Shown here one piece after another: positions 26,923-34,674 of a stretch of DNA of 43,153 nucleotides. Position numbers and translations under genes: made by a program. Numbering within the stretch: the first letter of the stretch is position 1; each line of letters begins with the position of its first letter. The notes beneath the pieces were generated by a model. The model was not told where the DNA came from and did not search any database. It worked only from the letters and a program-made list of their open reading frames with translations. The stretch is taken from assembly GCA_034429715.1 (NCBI GenBank), contig DAOUFR010000040.1:1-43153 (forward strand), written 5' to 3'. This DNA comes from CAIMUM01 sp034429715. Its GTDB lineage: Bacteria; Chloroflexota; Dehalococcoidia; GIF9; UBA5629.

Positions 26923-28086
26923 CTATTTGAGGCCCTTGACGATGTCGATCAGCCGGGCCGCCCTGTGGTTGAAGGTATGTTCTTTCAATATGCGCGCCCT
27001 GGCGCTGCTGCCCGCCCTCTCCCTTTCGTCCTTATCCGCCAGCAGCCTCCGGTACACTTCAACAGCCTGTTCTGCGCTTTCCACAACGTACAACTCCTTG
27101 CCTATATCGAACCATTGCTCGATGCCGTTGTAGGGTTGCGAGACGATGCAGCAGCCGAAGGCGGCCAGCTCGAACGGCCGGGAGGTCGACGAGGCGAAAA
27201 CGTTGGTGTGCGACCACCTGGTGATGTTGAGGTTGATCTTGCTACGGCAGCTGAACTGCCTCCACTGGCTGTAGGAGAGGTCGCCGATCATCCTGGCGGC
27301 GCCCAGATCGATGCCGAAATTTCCGCCGGCGACTGCGAAGCTGACATCCGGCATCTTCCTGCTGGGTATGGTGATCAGTTTCTCCATCCATTCCTCGCGG
27401 AAGTCGCTGCCGTAGCCGAAAAATGCTATATCGATATCCTTCTCGATTTTAACAGGCGTTACAAGGCTGGGATCGATGCCGTAATACAGGGCGTGGACGT
27501 TGCGCGCGCCCATTTTCTCCAGGTCGGGTATGACTCCCGCCGAGTTGGTTAAAAAGGCGTCATACTCGGTCAGGTCGGCGCCCTCGTAGTAGTTGAATTT
27601 GAAGCCCCGGCTGATAGTGTATTTGGGCAGGATGGTGGGCATATCGCCGTCGTAATACACGACCGGTATGCCGAACTCCTTCCTGACGGCAGAGGGAATG
27701 CCGGTTATATGGTTCAGCGGTATGCTCATCATGAACAGCAGGTCGAACTTTTCCCGCGTTAATATCTTCCGCAGGTGCCTGGCCCATTTGGGCCTGACGT
27801 GGTGCTTGATCAGCTGGTCGGCGATGGGCGAGATGAAGCTTCTCTGGCTGGGCGATTTGCCGCGGCGCTTGCGGCTCTCCAGGAAGTTGTTATACATGAT
27901 GCTTTCCCGTGCGCAGGGATTGTCGTACGTCTTCCACCACAGGCTCTCCACAGGTATGCCCATATAAGGTATGACTGTAACTTCGTGGCCCTCCTCGTAG
28001 AGGGCTTTTAACAGCTGCCACCAGGCCGGTGTGCAGCCCATCTTATTCTTGAGGTCGATAGTCGAGGCCATGACCAGGATTTTCAT
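26923..28086 (-). CDS. CgeB-like glycosyltransferase (GT-B, DUF3880/Glyco_trans_1_2 type)
   Basis: This 387-aa protein starts MKILVMASTIDLKNKMGCTP and has a CgeB-like layout. The N-terminal domain includes FDLLFMMSIPLNHITGIPS and VVYYDGDMPTILPKY, followed by YDAFLTNSAGVIPDLEKMGA, YYGIDPSL and DIDIAFFGYGSDFREEWMEK. The C-terminal domain contains INLNITRWSH, SSTSRPFELAAFGCCIVSQP and LLADKDERERAGSSARARIL, the usual Glyco_trans_1_2 tail. AGAGGA is five bases before the ATG. It probably adds one sugar to the glycan at the membrane. The enzyme is not close to the 13170 protein. Confidence 0.8.
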   Translation of the reverse strand: MKILVMASTIDLKNKMGCTPAWWQLLKALYEEGHEVTVIPYMGIPVESLWWKTYDNPCARESIMYNNFLESRKRRGKSPSQRSFISPIADQLIKHHVRPKWARHLRKILTREKFDLLFMMSIPLNHITGIPSAVRKEFGIPVVYYDGDMPTILPKYTISRGFKFNYYEGADLTEYDAFLTNSAGVIPDLEKMGARNVHALYYGIDPSLVTPVKIEKDIDIAFFGYGSDFREEWMEKLITIPSRKMPDVSFAVAGGNFGIDLGAARMIGDLSYSQWRQFSCRSKINLNITRWSHTNVFASSTSRPFELAAFGCCIVSQPYNGIEQWFDIGKELYVVESAEQAVEVYRRLLADKDERERAGSSARARILKEHTFNHRAARLIDIVKGLK

Positions 28087-28131
28087 ACGTTTCCTCTTCT
28101 CGCAGGCACGCCTGACTCGCAGCGATCCATC

Positions 28132-29130
28132 CTAAATGTTTTCGAGCTCTGCGAACCTCTCTTTGGCCCAGTCGTAGGTCCTTTTCAATCCCTCTTCAAG
28201 GCTTACACTTGGTTCCCAGTTTAAGACTTTCTTGACCAGGGTCAGGTCGGCGTTCCTGCCCCTGACGCCCTGCGGCTTGGACAGGTCGTGCTTGAGCTCG
28301 ATCTTTTTACCCGAGATTTTGATCGTCATCTCGGCCAGCTCATCGATGGTCACCATCCGGTCGGAGCCGATATTGATCGATCCCGTGTAATCCGAGTCCA
28401 TCAATCTCAGCACGGCCTCGATACAATCATCTATATACAGGAAGCTCCTGGTCTGTTTGCCGTCTCCCCAGACCACATAATCCTGATCTGGATATCTGAG
28501 CGCCTTCATGATCAGGTGGCAGGGCGCCTTGCCCTTCTGTTTATCGAAGGCGGTATAAACCTCGCCGTAGATATTATGGAACCTGGCGATCTTGATATTC
28601 ATACCGTAGTCGGTGCGGTAGGCCTCGCACATCTTCTCCGTAAAGATCTTCTCCCAGCCGTAAAACTGGTCGGGATCGGCGGGGTAGGCGTCGGCCTCTT
28701 TGAGCGGCGTCACCTTAGCGTCCTTCTGGAGGTACTCGGGATAAACGCATGCAGACGAGCTGTAGAAATATTCGGTCACCTTGTTCTCGTGGGCGGACTG
28801 AAGCATATTGGTGTTGATCAATACACTGTCCCGCATGATATCCGCCCCGATGCTGGTGATGTATCCTATGCCGCCCATGTTGGCCGCAAACTGGAAAACG
28901 TAATCTATGCCTTTAGTCATCTTCAGGCAGTTCTTCTTATCGCGCAGGTCTATATTGTGGAAATCGATTTTGTTCTTGATGTCCTTTATATTGCTGAGGG
29001 ACCCGCTGGAAAGGTCATCCGCGACCCTGACTTTGGCGCCTTTGCTTAACAGGGTCCTGGCCATATGCGATCCTATCAGTCCGGCTCCGCCGGCCACTAA
29101 TACTTTGCTGTTGGTCCAGTCCAAAGGCAT
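28132..29130 (-). CDS. GDP-mannose 3,5-epimerase-like NAD-dependent epimerase
   Basis: This 332-aa extended SDR has the Rossmann motif VAGGAGLIGSH (residues 12-22). It also has SSACVYPEY (Cys128) and the catalytic YGWEK (Y157, K161), and KGKAP (K201). This combination of SSAC, YGxEK and the later Lys matches the catalytic set known from plant GDP-mannose 3,5-epimerase, which converts GDP-D-mannose to GDP-L-galactose/L-gulose. Other bacterial relatives exist with untested activity. The strong AAGGAGG lies directly against the ATG at 29130; TTG at 29124, six bases further, would have better spacing and is a possible true start. It lies upstream of the CgeB-like gene in one block. Confidence 0.8.
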   Translation of the reverse strand: MPLDWTNSKVLVAGGAGLIGSHMARTLLSKGAKVRVADDLSSGSLSNIKDIKNKIDFHNIDLRDKKNCLKMTKGIDYVFQFAANMGGIGYITSIGADIMRDSVLINTNMLQSAHENKVTEYFYSSSACVYPEYLQKDAKVTPLKEADAYPADPDQFYGWEKIFTEKMCEAYRTDYGMNIKIARFHNIYGEVYTAFDKQKGKAPCHLIMKALRYPDQDYVVWGDGKQTRSFLYIDDCIEAVLRLMDSDYTGSINIGSDRMVTIDELAEMTIKISGKKIELKHDLSKPQGVRGRNADLTLVKKVLNWEPSVSLEEGLKRTYDWAKERFAELENI

Positions 29131-29179
29131 CCTCCTTTTACTGCGGCATCAGCGGAGAGGCCGCGCCATAAACTAATAA

Positions 29180-29875
29180 TTATAACACAGCTTTTTGCCC
29201 GCATAGTTCAATCGCGGCGCGCAGCTGTATCACGCTCCAGGCGACCCCCAGCCCGTGTGTGATAGGGTCCATGGTCGAGCTGTCCGCATGATAATAACAG
29301 GAGGCCGGGACCTCGACGATCTTCAGCCCCTTTTTCCTGGCCTTGATCAGCACTTCTACGCTGAAGCCGAAATCATCGTGGGTGATGTCGACCGTCTCCA
29401 GAAGCCTGCGGCTGTAGGAGCGAAAACAGCTCTGGGAATCGGTGATTTTGTCCTTCGAGCCCAGGTTGTACAGCCAGGTGATGATATATATGCCCAGATT
29501 GCGGTAGGGGGGCATGTTGGTGTCGGGCCTGAAGAAGCGTGATCCGATGGTCATATCGGCCTCTCCTCTCAGCAGGGGAGCGATCACGTCGGGTATCTCG
29601 TTCGCATCATGCTGCCCGTCGCCGTCGAGCGTCACCACGATGTCGGCGCCCTCTTTCAGCGCAGCCTCGAACCCGCTGCGTGTGGCAGCGCCCGCTCCGC
29701 GCCGTTTCTCGTGCCTGATCACTTCTGCGCCCGCCTGGCGGGCGACCTCTGCGGTGCGGTCGCTGGAGCCGTCATCGACGACGAAAACGCGATCGACATG
29801 CTTCAGGGCTTTGCTGACGATATCGCTGATGAAAGCCGCCTCATTCAGGCAGGGGATGACGGCGATGATTCTCAT
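29180..29875 (-). CDS. GT2 glycosyltransferase, DPM1/polyprenyl-phosphate sugar synthase type
   Basis: This 231-aa soluble GT-A enzyme has the family opening VIPCLNEAAFISDIV, VVDDGSSDRT with the nucleotide-binding Asp residues, and the DxD-type motif DGDGQHD. AMGSRF-like MTIGSRF and SQSCFRSYSRRLLE complete the DPM1-like core. Family members transfer mannose or glucose from GDP/UDP to dolichyl or undecaprenyl phosphate, giving a lipid-linked donor for GT-C enzymes on the outer side. There are no C-terminal membrane helices. It follows glmS by five bases and precedes the epimerase gene by about 50. It could supply donors for the DUF2206-like protein; that link is inference. Confidence 0.85.
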   Translation of the reverse strand: MRIIAVIPCLNEAAFISDIVSKALKHVDRVFVVDDGSSDRTAEVARQAGAEVIRHEKRRGAGAATRSGFEAALKEGADIVVTLDGDGQHDANEIPDVIAPLLRGEADMTIGSRFFRPDTNMPPYRNLGIYIITWLYNLGSKDKITDSQSCFRSYSRRLLETVDITHDDFGFSVEVLIKARKKGLKIVEVPASCYYHADSSTMDPITHGLGVAWSVIQLRAAIELCGQKAVL

Positions 29876-29880
29876 TCAAG

Positions 29881-31659
29881 CTACCTGACCGTTACCGATT
29901 TGGCGAGGTTGCGCGGCATATCGGGATTGCGGCCCCGCCGGGTGGCCATATGGTAGGCCAGCAATTGCAGCGGCACGACGGATACCATGGGGTAGAGCAG
30001 GTCGTGCACCCTGGGTATCCTGATCCAGTGGTCGTAGACCTCGTTATTGACATCGGAGACCGCAATTATTTTGGCGCCCCTGGCCTTGGCCTCGATGGCA
30101 TTGCCCAGTGTCTCTTTGTAGGTGAAGTCCCCGGGACAGATCACCAGCACAGGCGTGCCCTCCTCGATCAGCGAAAGCGTGCCGTGCTTGAGTTCGCCGG
30201 CGGGCATGCCCTCGGCATGTATGTAGGATATCTCTTTCAGCTTCAGCGCCCCCTCGGAGGCTATGGCGAAGTTGATGCCGCGGGCGATGTAGTAGAAATC
30301 GTTTTTATCATGGTATTCTTTTGTGATCCTGGCTATCTCGCCGTTGTTCCAGTCGATGGCCCTGGCGACCTGCCGGCTGACCTTGCGTATATTGTCGACC
30401 GCCATATCGAATGAATGCACCATGGAAAAAGCCAGCAGGTAGAAAATGGCCAGCTGGTTGAGGAACGACTTGGTGGCGGCTACGCCGATCTCGGGGCCGC
30501 AGTTCAGGTACAGCACATTGTGGCTGAGCTCGCCCAGCAGTGACTGGGGCCGGTTGATGATGGAGACTATTCGAGCGCCCGCCTTACGGGCCAGCTCCAC
30601 GCCGTCGATCACATCGAGCGTCTCGCCGCTCTGCGATATGGCCAGCACCAGCGTGTTCCTGCTCACGGATTCGGCGAAATACTGGAACTCGGAGGCCATG
30701 ACCACCTCGCAGAATTTCTTGCCGACGCTGGAGAAGAGGTAGCGTCCCACCAGTGCGGCGTAACGCGAGGAGCCGCAGGCAGTGACAATGATCTGGTCGG
30801 CCCTCAGCACATCCAGCGCCACTGATGTAAAAACGTCCTTGTCCTGGTGCGTGGCGGATATGAGCGTATCGGGCTGCTCCATGATCTCTTTGAGCATGAA
30901 GTACTCGTAGCCTTCCTTGTTGTTATCGTTCCATACTGCATCGGGTTTAGTCGACTTCTTGCTGATCGGCCGTCCCGTGGAGTCGAAGAAAACGGTTTTA
31001 TCTGCGGTGAGGACCGCTATCTCGCCCTCTCCCAGCATGTAGAGTTGGTCTATCTGCCCGGCCAGGGCCAGCGAGTCGCTGGCCGCGAAGGCTTTATTCT
31101 TGCCCAGGCCGACCACCAGCGGACTGCCCTTGCGGGTGCCTACCACCTTGCCTGGCTCATTGGTGCAGATGGCGAGGAAGGCGTATGAACCCTCCAGCCT
31201 TGGCGCCACAGCCATTACCGCCTCCTCGAGCGAGCGGCCGCGTTTCATCTCGTCTTCCAGCATGTGAGGGATGACCTCTGTATCAGTCTCGGAGATAAAG
31301 CGGTGTTTGTGCTTGATCAGGTCCTTGCGCAGCTCCTGGTAGTTGTCGACGATGCCGTTGTGTATCACGGCGATCTCGTTTCCGCAGTCGCAGTGGGGGT
31401 GTGTGTTGACCTGGGTCACACCGCCGTGCGTGGCCCAGCGCGTATGTCCGATACCGACGCTGCCCGGCATCTTATCCAGCCTGTATTTGCGGTTGACCTC
31501 CTCCAGCTTGCCCACTCCCTTCTTCACCAGCAGTTTGCCGTCGGATATCATGGCCACGCCCGAAGAATCGTAGCCGCGGTATTCCATGCGCTTGAGGTCT
31601 TCGAAGATCACCTGGGAAGCCTTGCCGTTCTTGCTGCAAAAGCCGATGATTCCGCACAT
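29881..31659 (-). CDS. glmS: Glutamine-fructose-6-phosphate aminotransferase (isomerizing)
   Basis: This 592-aa enzyme converts fructose-6-phosphate and glutamine to glucosamine-6-phosphate, the entry to UDP-N-acetylhexosamines. It starts MCGIIGFC with the amidase Cys2, then GHTRWATHGGVT, CDCGNEIAVIHNGIVDNYQELR and SETDTEVIPHML. The two SIS sugar-isomerase domains include TACGSSRYAAL, AISQSGETLDVIDG and AVAATKSFLNQL-type GVAATKSFLNQL, and the C-terminus is the usual PRNLAKSVTV. The length is typical. It lies four bases after the DUF1616-like gene and five before the GT2 gene, so amino-sugar supply is built into the glycan operon. No glmS ribozyme was seen upstream. Confidence 0.96.
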   Translation of the reverse strand: MCGIIGFCSKNGKASQVIFEDLKRMEYRGYDSSGVAMISDGKLLVKKGVGKLEEVNRKYRLDKMPGSVGIGHTRWATHGGVTQVNTHPHCDCGNEIAVIHNGIVDNYQELRKDLIKHKHRFISETDTEVIPHMLEDEMKRGRSLEEAVMAVAPRLEGSYAFLAICTNEPGKVVGTRKGSPLVVGLGKNKAFAASDSLALAGQIDQLYMLGEGEIAVLTADKTVFFDSTGRPISKKSTKPDAVWNDNNKEGYEYFMLKEIMEQPDTLISATHQDKDVFTSVALDVLRADQIIVTACGSSRYAALVGRYLFSSVGKKFCEVVMASEFQYFAESVSRNTLVLAISQSGETLDVIDGVELARKAGARIVSIINRPQSLLGELSHNVLYLNCGPEIGVAATKSFLNQLAIFYLLAFSMVHSFDMAVDNIRKVSRQVARAIDWNNGEIARITKEYHDKNDFYYIARGINFAIASEGALKLKEISYIHAEGMPAGELKHGTLSLIEEGTPVLVICPGDFTYKETLGNAIEAKARGAKIIAVSDVNNEVYDHWIRIPRVHDLLYPMVSVVPLQLLAYHMATRRGRNPDMPRNLAKSVTVR

Positions 31660-31663
31660 ATTC

Positions 31664-32104
31664 TCAGTTCTCCGTTACCTTCATAATCAATACCAGCGGG
31701 TCTTTGATGTGTGGTACAGCTCCATTGTCCTTATAGAGGTAGAAATTCACCCTCCGGCCTTCTCCGGCGTTATTGAGCGCGAATTCCACGGGCTGTTCCC
31801 ACTTCTGGCCGTCATTCAGTTGGCCCACCGTTATGGTCTTGATTATAGCATCATTTTCCCTGATTTGAACTGTATAATCAGACGGTTTTCCTTCGTGGTT
31901 CACGATGCCCGCGATAACGCTTACCGGCTGACCCGCAGCCGTCTGCGATGGGTAACCGGCAGCCCGGCCCCCTTTGCCCAGCAGGTAGAACTCGCTGAAG
32001 CTTTCGGAAGACTGGGTCGTCACCGCCAGGCAGACGATCGCTGCGACACATATGAGTATGACGGCGATCAGGACGCCTGCGATTATTTTTTTAGTCGTGG
32101 TCAT
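31664..32104 (-). CDS. Membrane-anchored DUF1616-like extracytoplasmic domain protein
   Basis: This 146-aa protein has one N-terminal transmembrane helix (about residues 7-29) and a ~110-residue outside domain. FSEFYLLGKGGRAAGYPSQT, VIAGIVNHEGKPSDYTVQI and KWEQPVEFALNNAGEGRRVNF-type blocks match the C-terminal part of archaeal DUF1616 proteins, which normally follow several membrane helices. Here that domain stands alone. It leads the glmS-GT2-epimerase operon with a four-base gap. Function is unknown; a role in presenting or assembling the surface glycan is a guess from context. No convincing Shine-Dalgarno precedes the ATG at 32104. Confidence 0.7.
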   Translation of the reverse strand: MTTTKKIIAGVLIAVILICVAAIVCLAVTTQSSESFSEFYLLGKGGRAAGYPSQTAAGQPVSVIAGIVNHEGKPSDYTVQIRENDAIIKTITVGQLNDGQKWEQPVEFALNNAGEGRRVNFYLYKDNGAVPHIKDPLVLIMKVTEN

Positions 32105-32153
32105 AGTCTATTAGACGCTGAATTCTACGTACTGCACGATGCGGTTGTCAATT

Positions 32154-32218
32154 CGGGCGGACCTTCAGGTCCGCCCCTACAAGCTGAAAATGTAGGGGCG
32201 GTTTTTTAAACCCGCCCG
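32154..32218. repeat. GTAGGGGCGG-type inverted-repeat element
   Basis: The segment contains GGGCGGACCT, AGGTCCGCCCCTACA, TGTAGGGGCGG and CCGCCC in mirror order, so GGCGGACCT pairs with AGGTCCGCC and GCCCCTACA with TGTAGGGGC, with TTTTTT inside the second arm. This arrangement is typical of short palindromic repeats dispersed in many bacterial genomes. It sits between the 3' end of the lyase gene and the DUF1616-like gene. It may terminate transcription on either strand. Only one copy is seen in the window. Confidence 0.7.
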
Positions 32219-32280
32219 CGATGACGGATTATAAGGTAATCATGGCGTCGCCGAAGATGAAGAAGTGGGTGCAACCGCGT

Positions 32281-33138
32281 CTAAGCTTTATATTTCTGCT
32301 CGAGATCGGTGTAGTAGCCGGCGCCCAGGAAGTTATTGAGATCGAGAAACGCCTGCAGCCAGTCGGCGAATTCCCGCTGTTTACCCGTGTCTTTGATCCT
32401 TTTAACTTCTTCGGTGCAGCCTGCAATTACGGCGGCCAGACAGACGCCCGGGTAGATGGCTATGGCAAAACCCATACTTCTGATCTGATCCAGGGATAAA
32501 TTGGGTGTCCTGGGCGCCAGGTTCAGCAGAACGGGACTGGGTGATAGAAGTTTTGGTATCTTCTCAAGCTGTTCCATACTGATCGGGGCCTCGACAAAGA
32601 GCACATCCGCTCCGGCTTCTGCGTATCTATATCCGCGTTCAATGGCATGGTCGAGGCCGTGGGTTGCGATAGCATCAGTGCGTGCAATAATCAGGAGCTT
32701 TGAGTTTTTTCTGGCGTCGACGGCGGCCCTGATTTTGCCCACCATTTCATCTGCATCAATTACGCTTTTACCCGCCATATGTCCGCAACGCTTGGGCCAC
32801 GTCTGGTCCTCTATCTGGATGGCTGCAACGCCCGCTTTCTCATATTGCCTTACGGTTCGTACGACATTTATTGGATTGCCGTATCCGGTGTCTGCATCGG
32901 CTATCAGCGGGATTTCAACGGCGTCAGCGATTCGCGCTGCGTTGTCTGCCATCTCGGTCATGGTCAGCAGACCGATATCGGGCAGGCCGAACATAGCCGC
33001 CGATGTCCCATATCCCGTCATATAAACGGCATCGAACCCCTGCGCCTCTACGATCTTGGCTGTCAGTGCGTCATAAACACCCGGCGCCAGGACAAGCTCC
33101 TTTGACCGGACCATTGTAAATAGCCTCTCATCTCTCAT
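32281..33138 (-). CDS. Isocitrate lyase/PEP mutase superfamily lyase (2-methylisocitrate or dimethylmalate lyase-like)
   Basis: This 285-aa (beta/alpha)8 protein cleaves a 2-hydroxy-carboxylic acid in the manner of PrpB or 2,3-dimethylmalate lyase. The metal-binding DADTGYGN is at residues 81-88, and the lyase signature PKRCGH (Cys118) at 115-120 separates it from true PEP mutases, which lack that Cys. IIARTDA and EAGADVLFVEAP follow. ATG 33138 is preceded eight bases away by GAGAGG; a GTG at 33147 is also in frame. It is transcribed away from the CoA-ester operon and has its own apparent promoter. Products would be pyruvate or succinate plus a short acid, depending on the substrate. Confidence 0.85.
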   Translation of the reverse strand: MRDERLFTMVRSKELVLAPGVYDALTAKIVEAQGFDAVYMTGYGTSAAMFGLPDIGLLTMTEMADNAARIADAVEIPLIADADTGYGNPINVVRTVRQYEKAGVAAIQIEDQTWPKRCGHMAGKSVIDADEMVGKIRAAVDARKNSKLLIIARTDAIATHGLDHAIERGYRYAEAGADVLFVEAPISMEQLEKIPKLLSPSPVLLNLAPRTPNLSLDQIRSMGFAIAIYPGVCLAAVIAGCTEEVKRIKDTGKQREFADWLQAFLDLNNFLGAGYYTDLEQKYKA

Positions 33139-33164
33139 AGCCGACACCTCTCAGGATTTTGATA

Positions 33165-33193
33165 ATTATGCTATGAAAAGAAAAAAATAACAA
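33165..33193 (-). promoter_or_regulatory. Probable promoter of the lyase gene
   Basis: On the minus strand TTGTTA (33193-33188) and CATAAT (33170-33165) are separated by exactly 17 bases. The start would lie near 33158, about 20 bases before the ATG at 33138. The rest of the 33148-33340 interval is AT-rich with no gene. Confidence 0.4.
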
Positions 33194-33340
33194 GATTAAG
33201 ATACATAATAGATAAAATAGATAAATAGACACGAAAAATATGAAAAATTATTATCAGCAATAGCAGGATATTGTAATCAGGTTGTATGAGGGATGTTAAA
33301 CCGGCCGGACGGCCCGGCGGATGTGGCGGCTATGCTGTTT

Positions 33341-33796
33341 TCATTCGACTTCGGACTCGGATAACCAGCCGTAGGTTCTTTTCATTAACTGGGACCACAT
33401 GATGGTCTCCATGCTCTTTACGGCGTCGAGTTTACCGATTTTTCGCACAAGGGTATTCAGATTTTCAGCTCCGGTGGTCTGCACCCAGCATACTATGTCA
33501 TACCGGCCGTATGTGAATGCCATCAGGTGAATGTCGGGAAACGTGGATAATTTCTTGACCAGGTCATCGATTTTTTTCAGGTCGGCGGTGATGCCGATGG
33601 AAGCCACTGTTATATGGCCTATTTTATAGGGGTCGGGGATGGCGGTTATTTTAACGACGCCGTCTTTTAACAGGCGCTGAACACGCCTGAAAACGGTCGG
33701 CGTGCTCATTCCCAATTTTTTGGCAATCGCTTTATAACTTGAGCGCCCGTCCTCCTGGAGCTCCAGTATTATTCTTTTATCAGTATTATCAATCAT
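33341..33796 (-). CDS. Lrp/AsnC family transcriptional regulator
   Basis: This 151-aa protein has an N-terminal winged helix-turn-helix (DKRIILELQEDGRSSYKAIAK and KKLGMSTPTVFRRVQRLLKDG at residues 6-48) and a C-terminal RAM ligand-binding/oligomerisation domain with HLMAFTYGRYDIVCWVQT. Members bind amino acids or small carboxylates and bend DNA at target promoters. It lies between the lyase gene and the divergent catabolic operon and is transcribed away from that operon. This places it as the likely local regulator, controlling the 33797-34163 region and perhaps the lyase promoter. Its effector is unknown. Confidence 0.9.
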   Translation of the reverse strand: MIDNTDKRIILELQEDGRSSYKAIAKKLGMSTPTVFRRVQRLLKDGVVKITAIPDPYKIGHITVASIGITADLKKIDDLVKKLSTFPDIHLMAFTYGRYDIVCWVQTTGAENLNTLVRKIGKLDAVKSMETIMWSQLMKRTYGWLSESEVE

Positions 33797-34163
33797 AAGA
33801 TCTCTTGCCCAAGCAATGATGTTAATTAATTGTAAAGGATAAAGTCAAATAAAGCGTATTGCACAATTATAGCGCCACCTGCCCTTTTCAAGCTACCGAT
33901 CCCGTTCGCGAATAAAACGATCTGCTTGACATAGCCCGAGTCATTTTTCGCGGCAACCCGGTCGGCGCATGTTATAAAAATTACACAATATTATTATAAA
34001 TGAACAAAACAAGAAGCTAAAAAGCTTAATATTGACAAAAACATAAAAAATAATTAATATAAACGAAATAAAAAAGAAAAGAGCTGTCGGGCAGGTAGTT
34101 CTGCGGCATCGGCAGGGTCCGGGAACTGGGGTCAACCAATCCACAATATAAGGAGGCTGAAAA
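33797..34163. promoter_or_regulatory. Divergent control region between regulator and catabolic operon
   Basis: This 367-base gap holds no gene. It is strongly AT-rich from about 33970 to 34080, with A-tracts and TTAATTAA near 33822-33830 that would suit an Lrp-type bent-DNA binder. The plus-strand promoter at 34032-34060 and the AAGGAGG site at 34150-34156 of the first operon gene are included. A weaker TTGACT-type element faces the regulator gene near 33850. Confidence 0.5.
34032..34060 (+). promoter_or_regulatory. Near-consensus sigma70 promoter of the catabolic operon
   Basis: TTGACA (34032-34037), a 17-base spacer and TAATAT (34055-34060) form an almost perfect promoter. The predicted transcript start is near 34067, about 97 bases before the first gene. 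The surrounding bases are nearly all A and T. Confidence 0.75.
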
Positions 34164-34640
34164 TTGGCTGTTAAGACGTTCAGAAGAGGCAATCATTACG
34201 AGGACTTTCAGGTCGGCCAGAAGTTCCAGCATCACTGGGGGCGAACGCTTGCGGAAAGCGACAACACCTTGTTCACGCATCTGACCATGCATTTCAATCC
34301 CATTTATCTCAATAAGGAATATGCCAGGCGCTTTGGCTATGAAAACGTGGTGGTCAATCCGCAGTTTATATTTCACCTGACGCTCGGTATGAGCGTGGAG
34401 GACCTGAGTGAAGTGGGTGGGCCCTTTTTAGGGGTGGATAACCTTTCCTTTGTTAATCCAGTTTATCCGGGAGATACGCTGTATGCCGAATCAGTAGTTA
34501 TGGATATGAGGGAATCGAAATCGAAGCCCCAATTCGGCATCGTGACCTGGAAAACCACAGGCATCAATCAAAAGGGCAAAACGGTCATAGAATTCGAACG
34601 CAGGAACCTGGTGTCCAAGCGGGGCAATCTCCCTCAGTAA
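34164..34640 (+). CDS. MaoC-family hydratase-like protein (mesaconyl-CoA hydratase-like), first copy
   Basis: This 158-aa single hotdog-fold protein resembles short MaoC-type CoA hydratases acting on branched dicarboxylyl-CoAs. It has YEDFQVGQKF at the start, GRTLAESDN, GMSVEDLSEV, PGDTLYAESVV and RESKSKPQFGIVTWKT, all blocks of that subfamily. In related hydratases the active-site stretch has Asp or Asn and then His five residues later; here the corresponding residues appear to be His43 and Tyr48 (MHFNPIYLN). Catalysis may therefore be altered, or the protein may pair with the second MaoC copy at 35892. It starts with TTG, eight bases after AAGGAGG, and is the first gene of the operon. Confidence 0.82.
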   Translation: MAVKTFRRGNHYEDFQVGQKFQHHWGRTLAESDNTLFTHLTMHFNPIYLNKEYARRFGYENVVVNPQFIFHLTLGMSVEDLSEVGGPFLGVDNLSFVNPVYPGDTLYAESVVMDMRESKSKPQFGIVTWKTTGINQKGKTVIEFERRNLVSKRGNLPQ

Positions 34641-34674
34641 CACTGTAAGTCGAACGTTAAGAAAGGAGTGCAAA

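Noticed and set aside
31660..31663. A glmS ribozyme upstream of glmS
   Set aside because: Only four bases separate glmS from the upstream gene, leaving no room for it.
5708..32104. An archaeal origin of the whole window, because of STT3, DUF2206 and DUF1616 types
   Set aside because: Sigma70-type promoters, strong Shine-Dalgarno sites and a cobalamin riboswitch indicate a bacterium.
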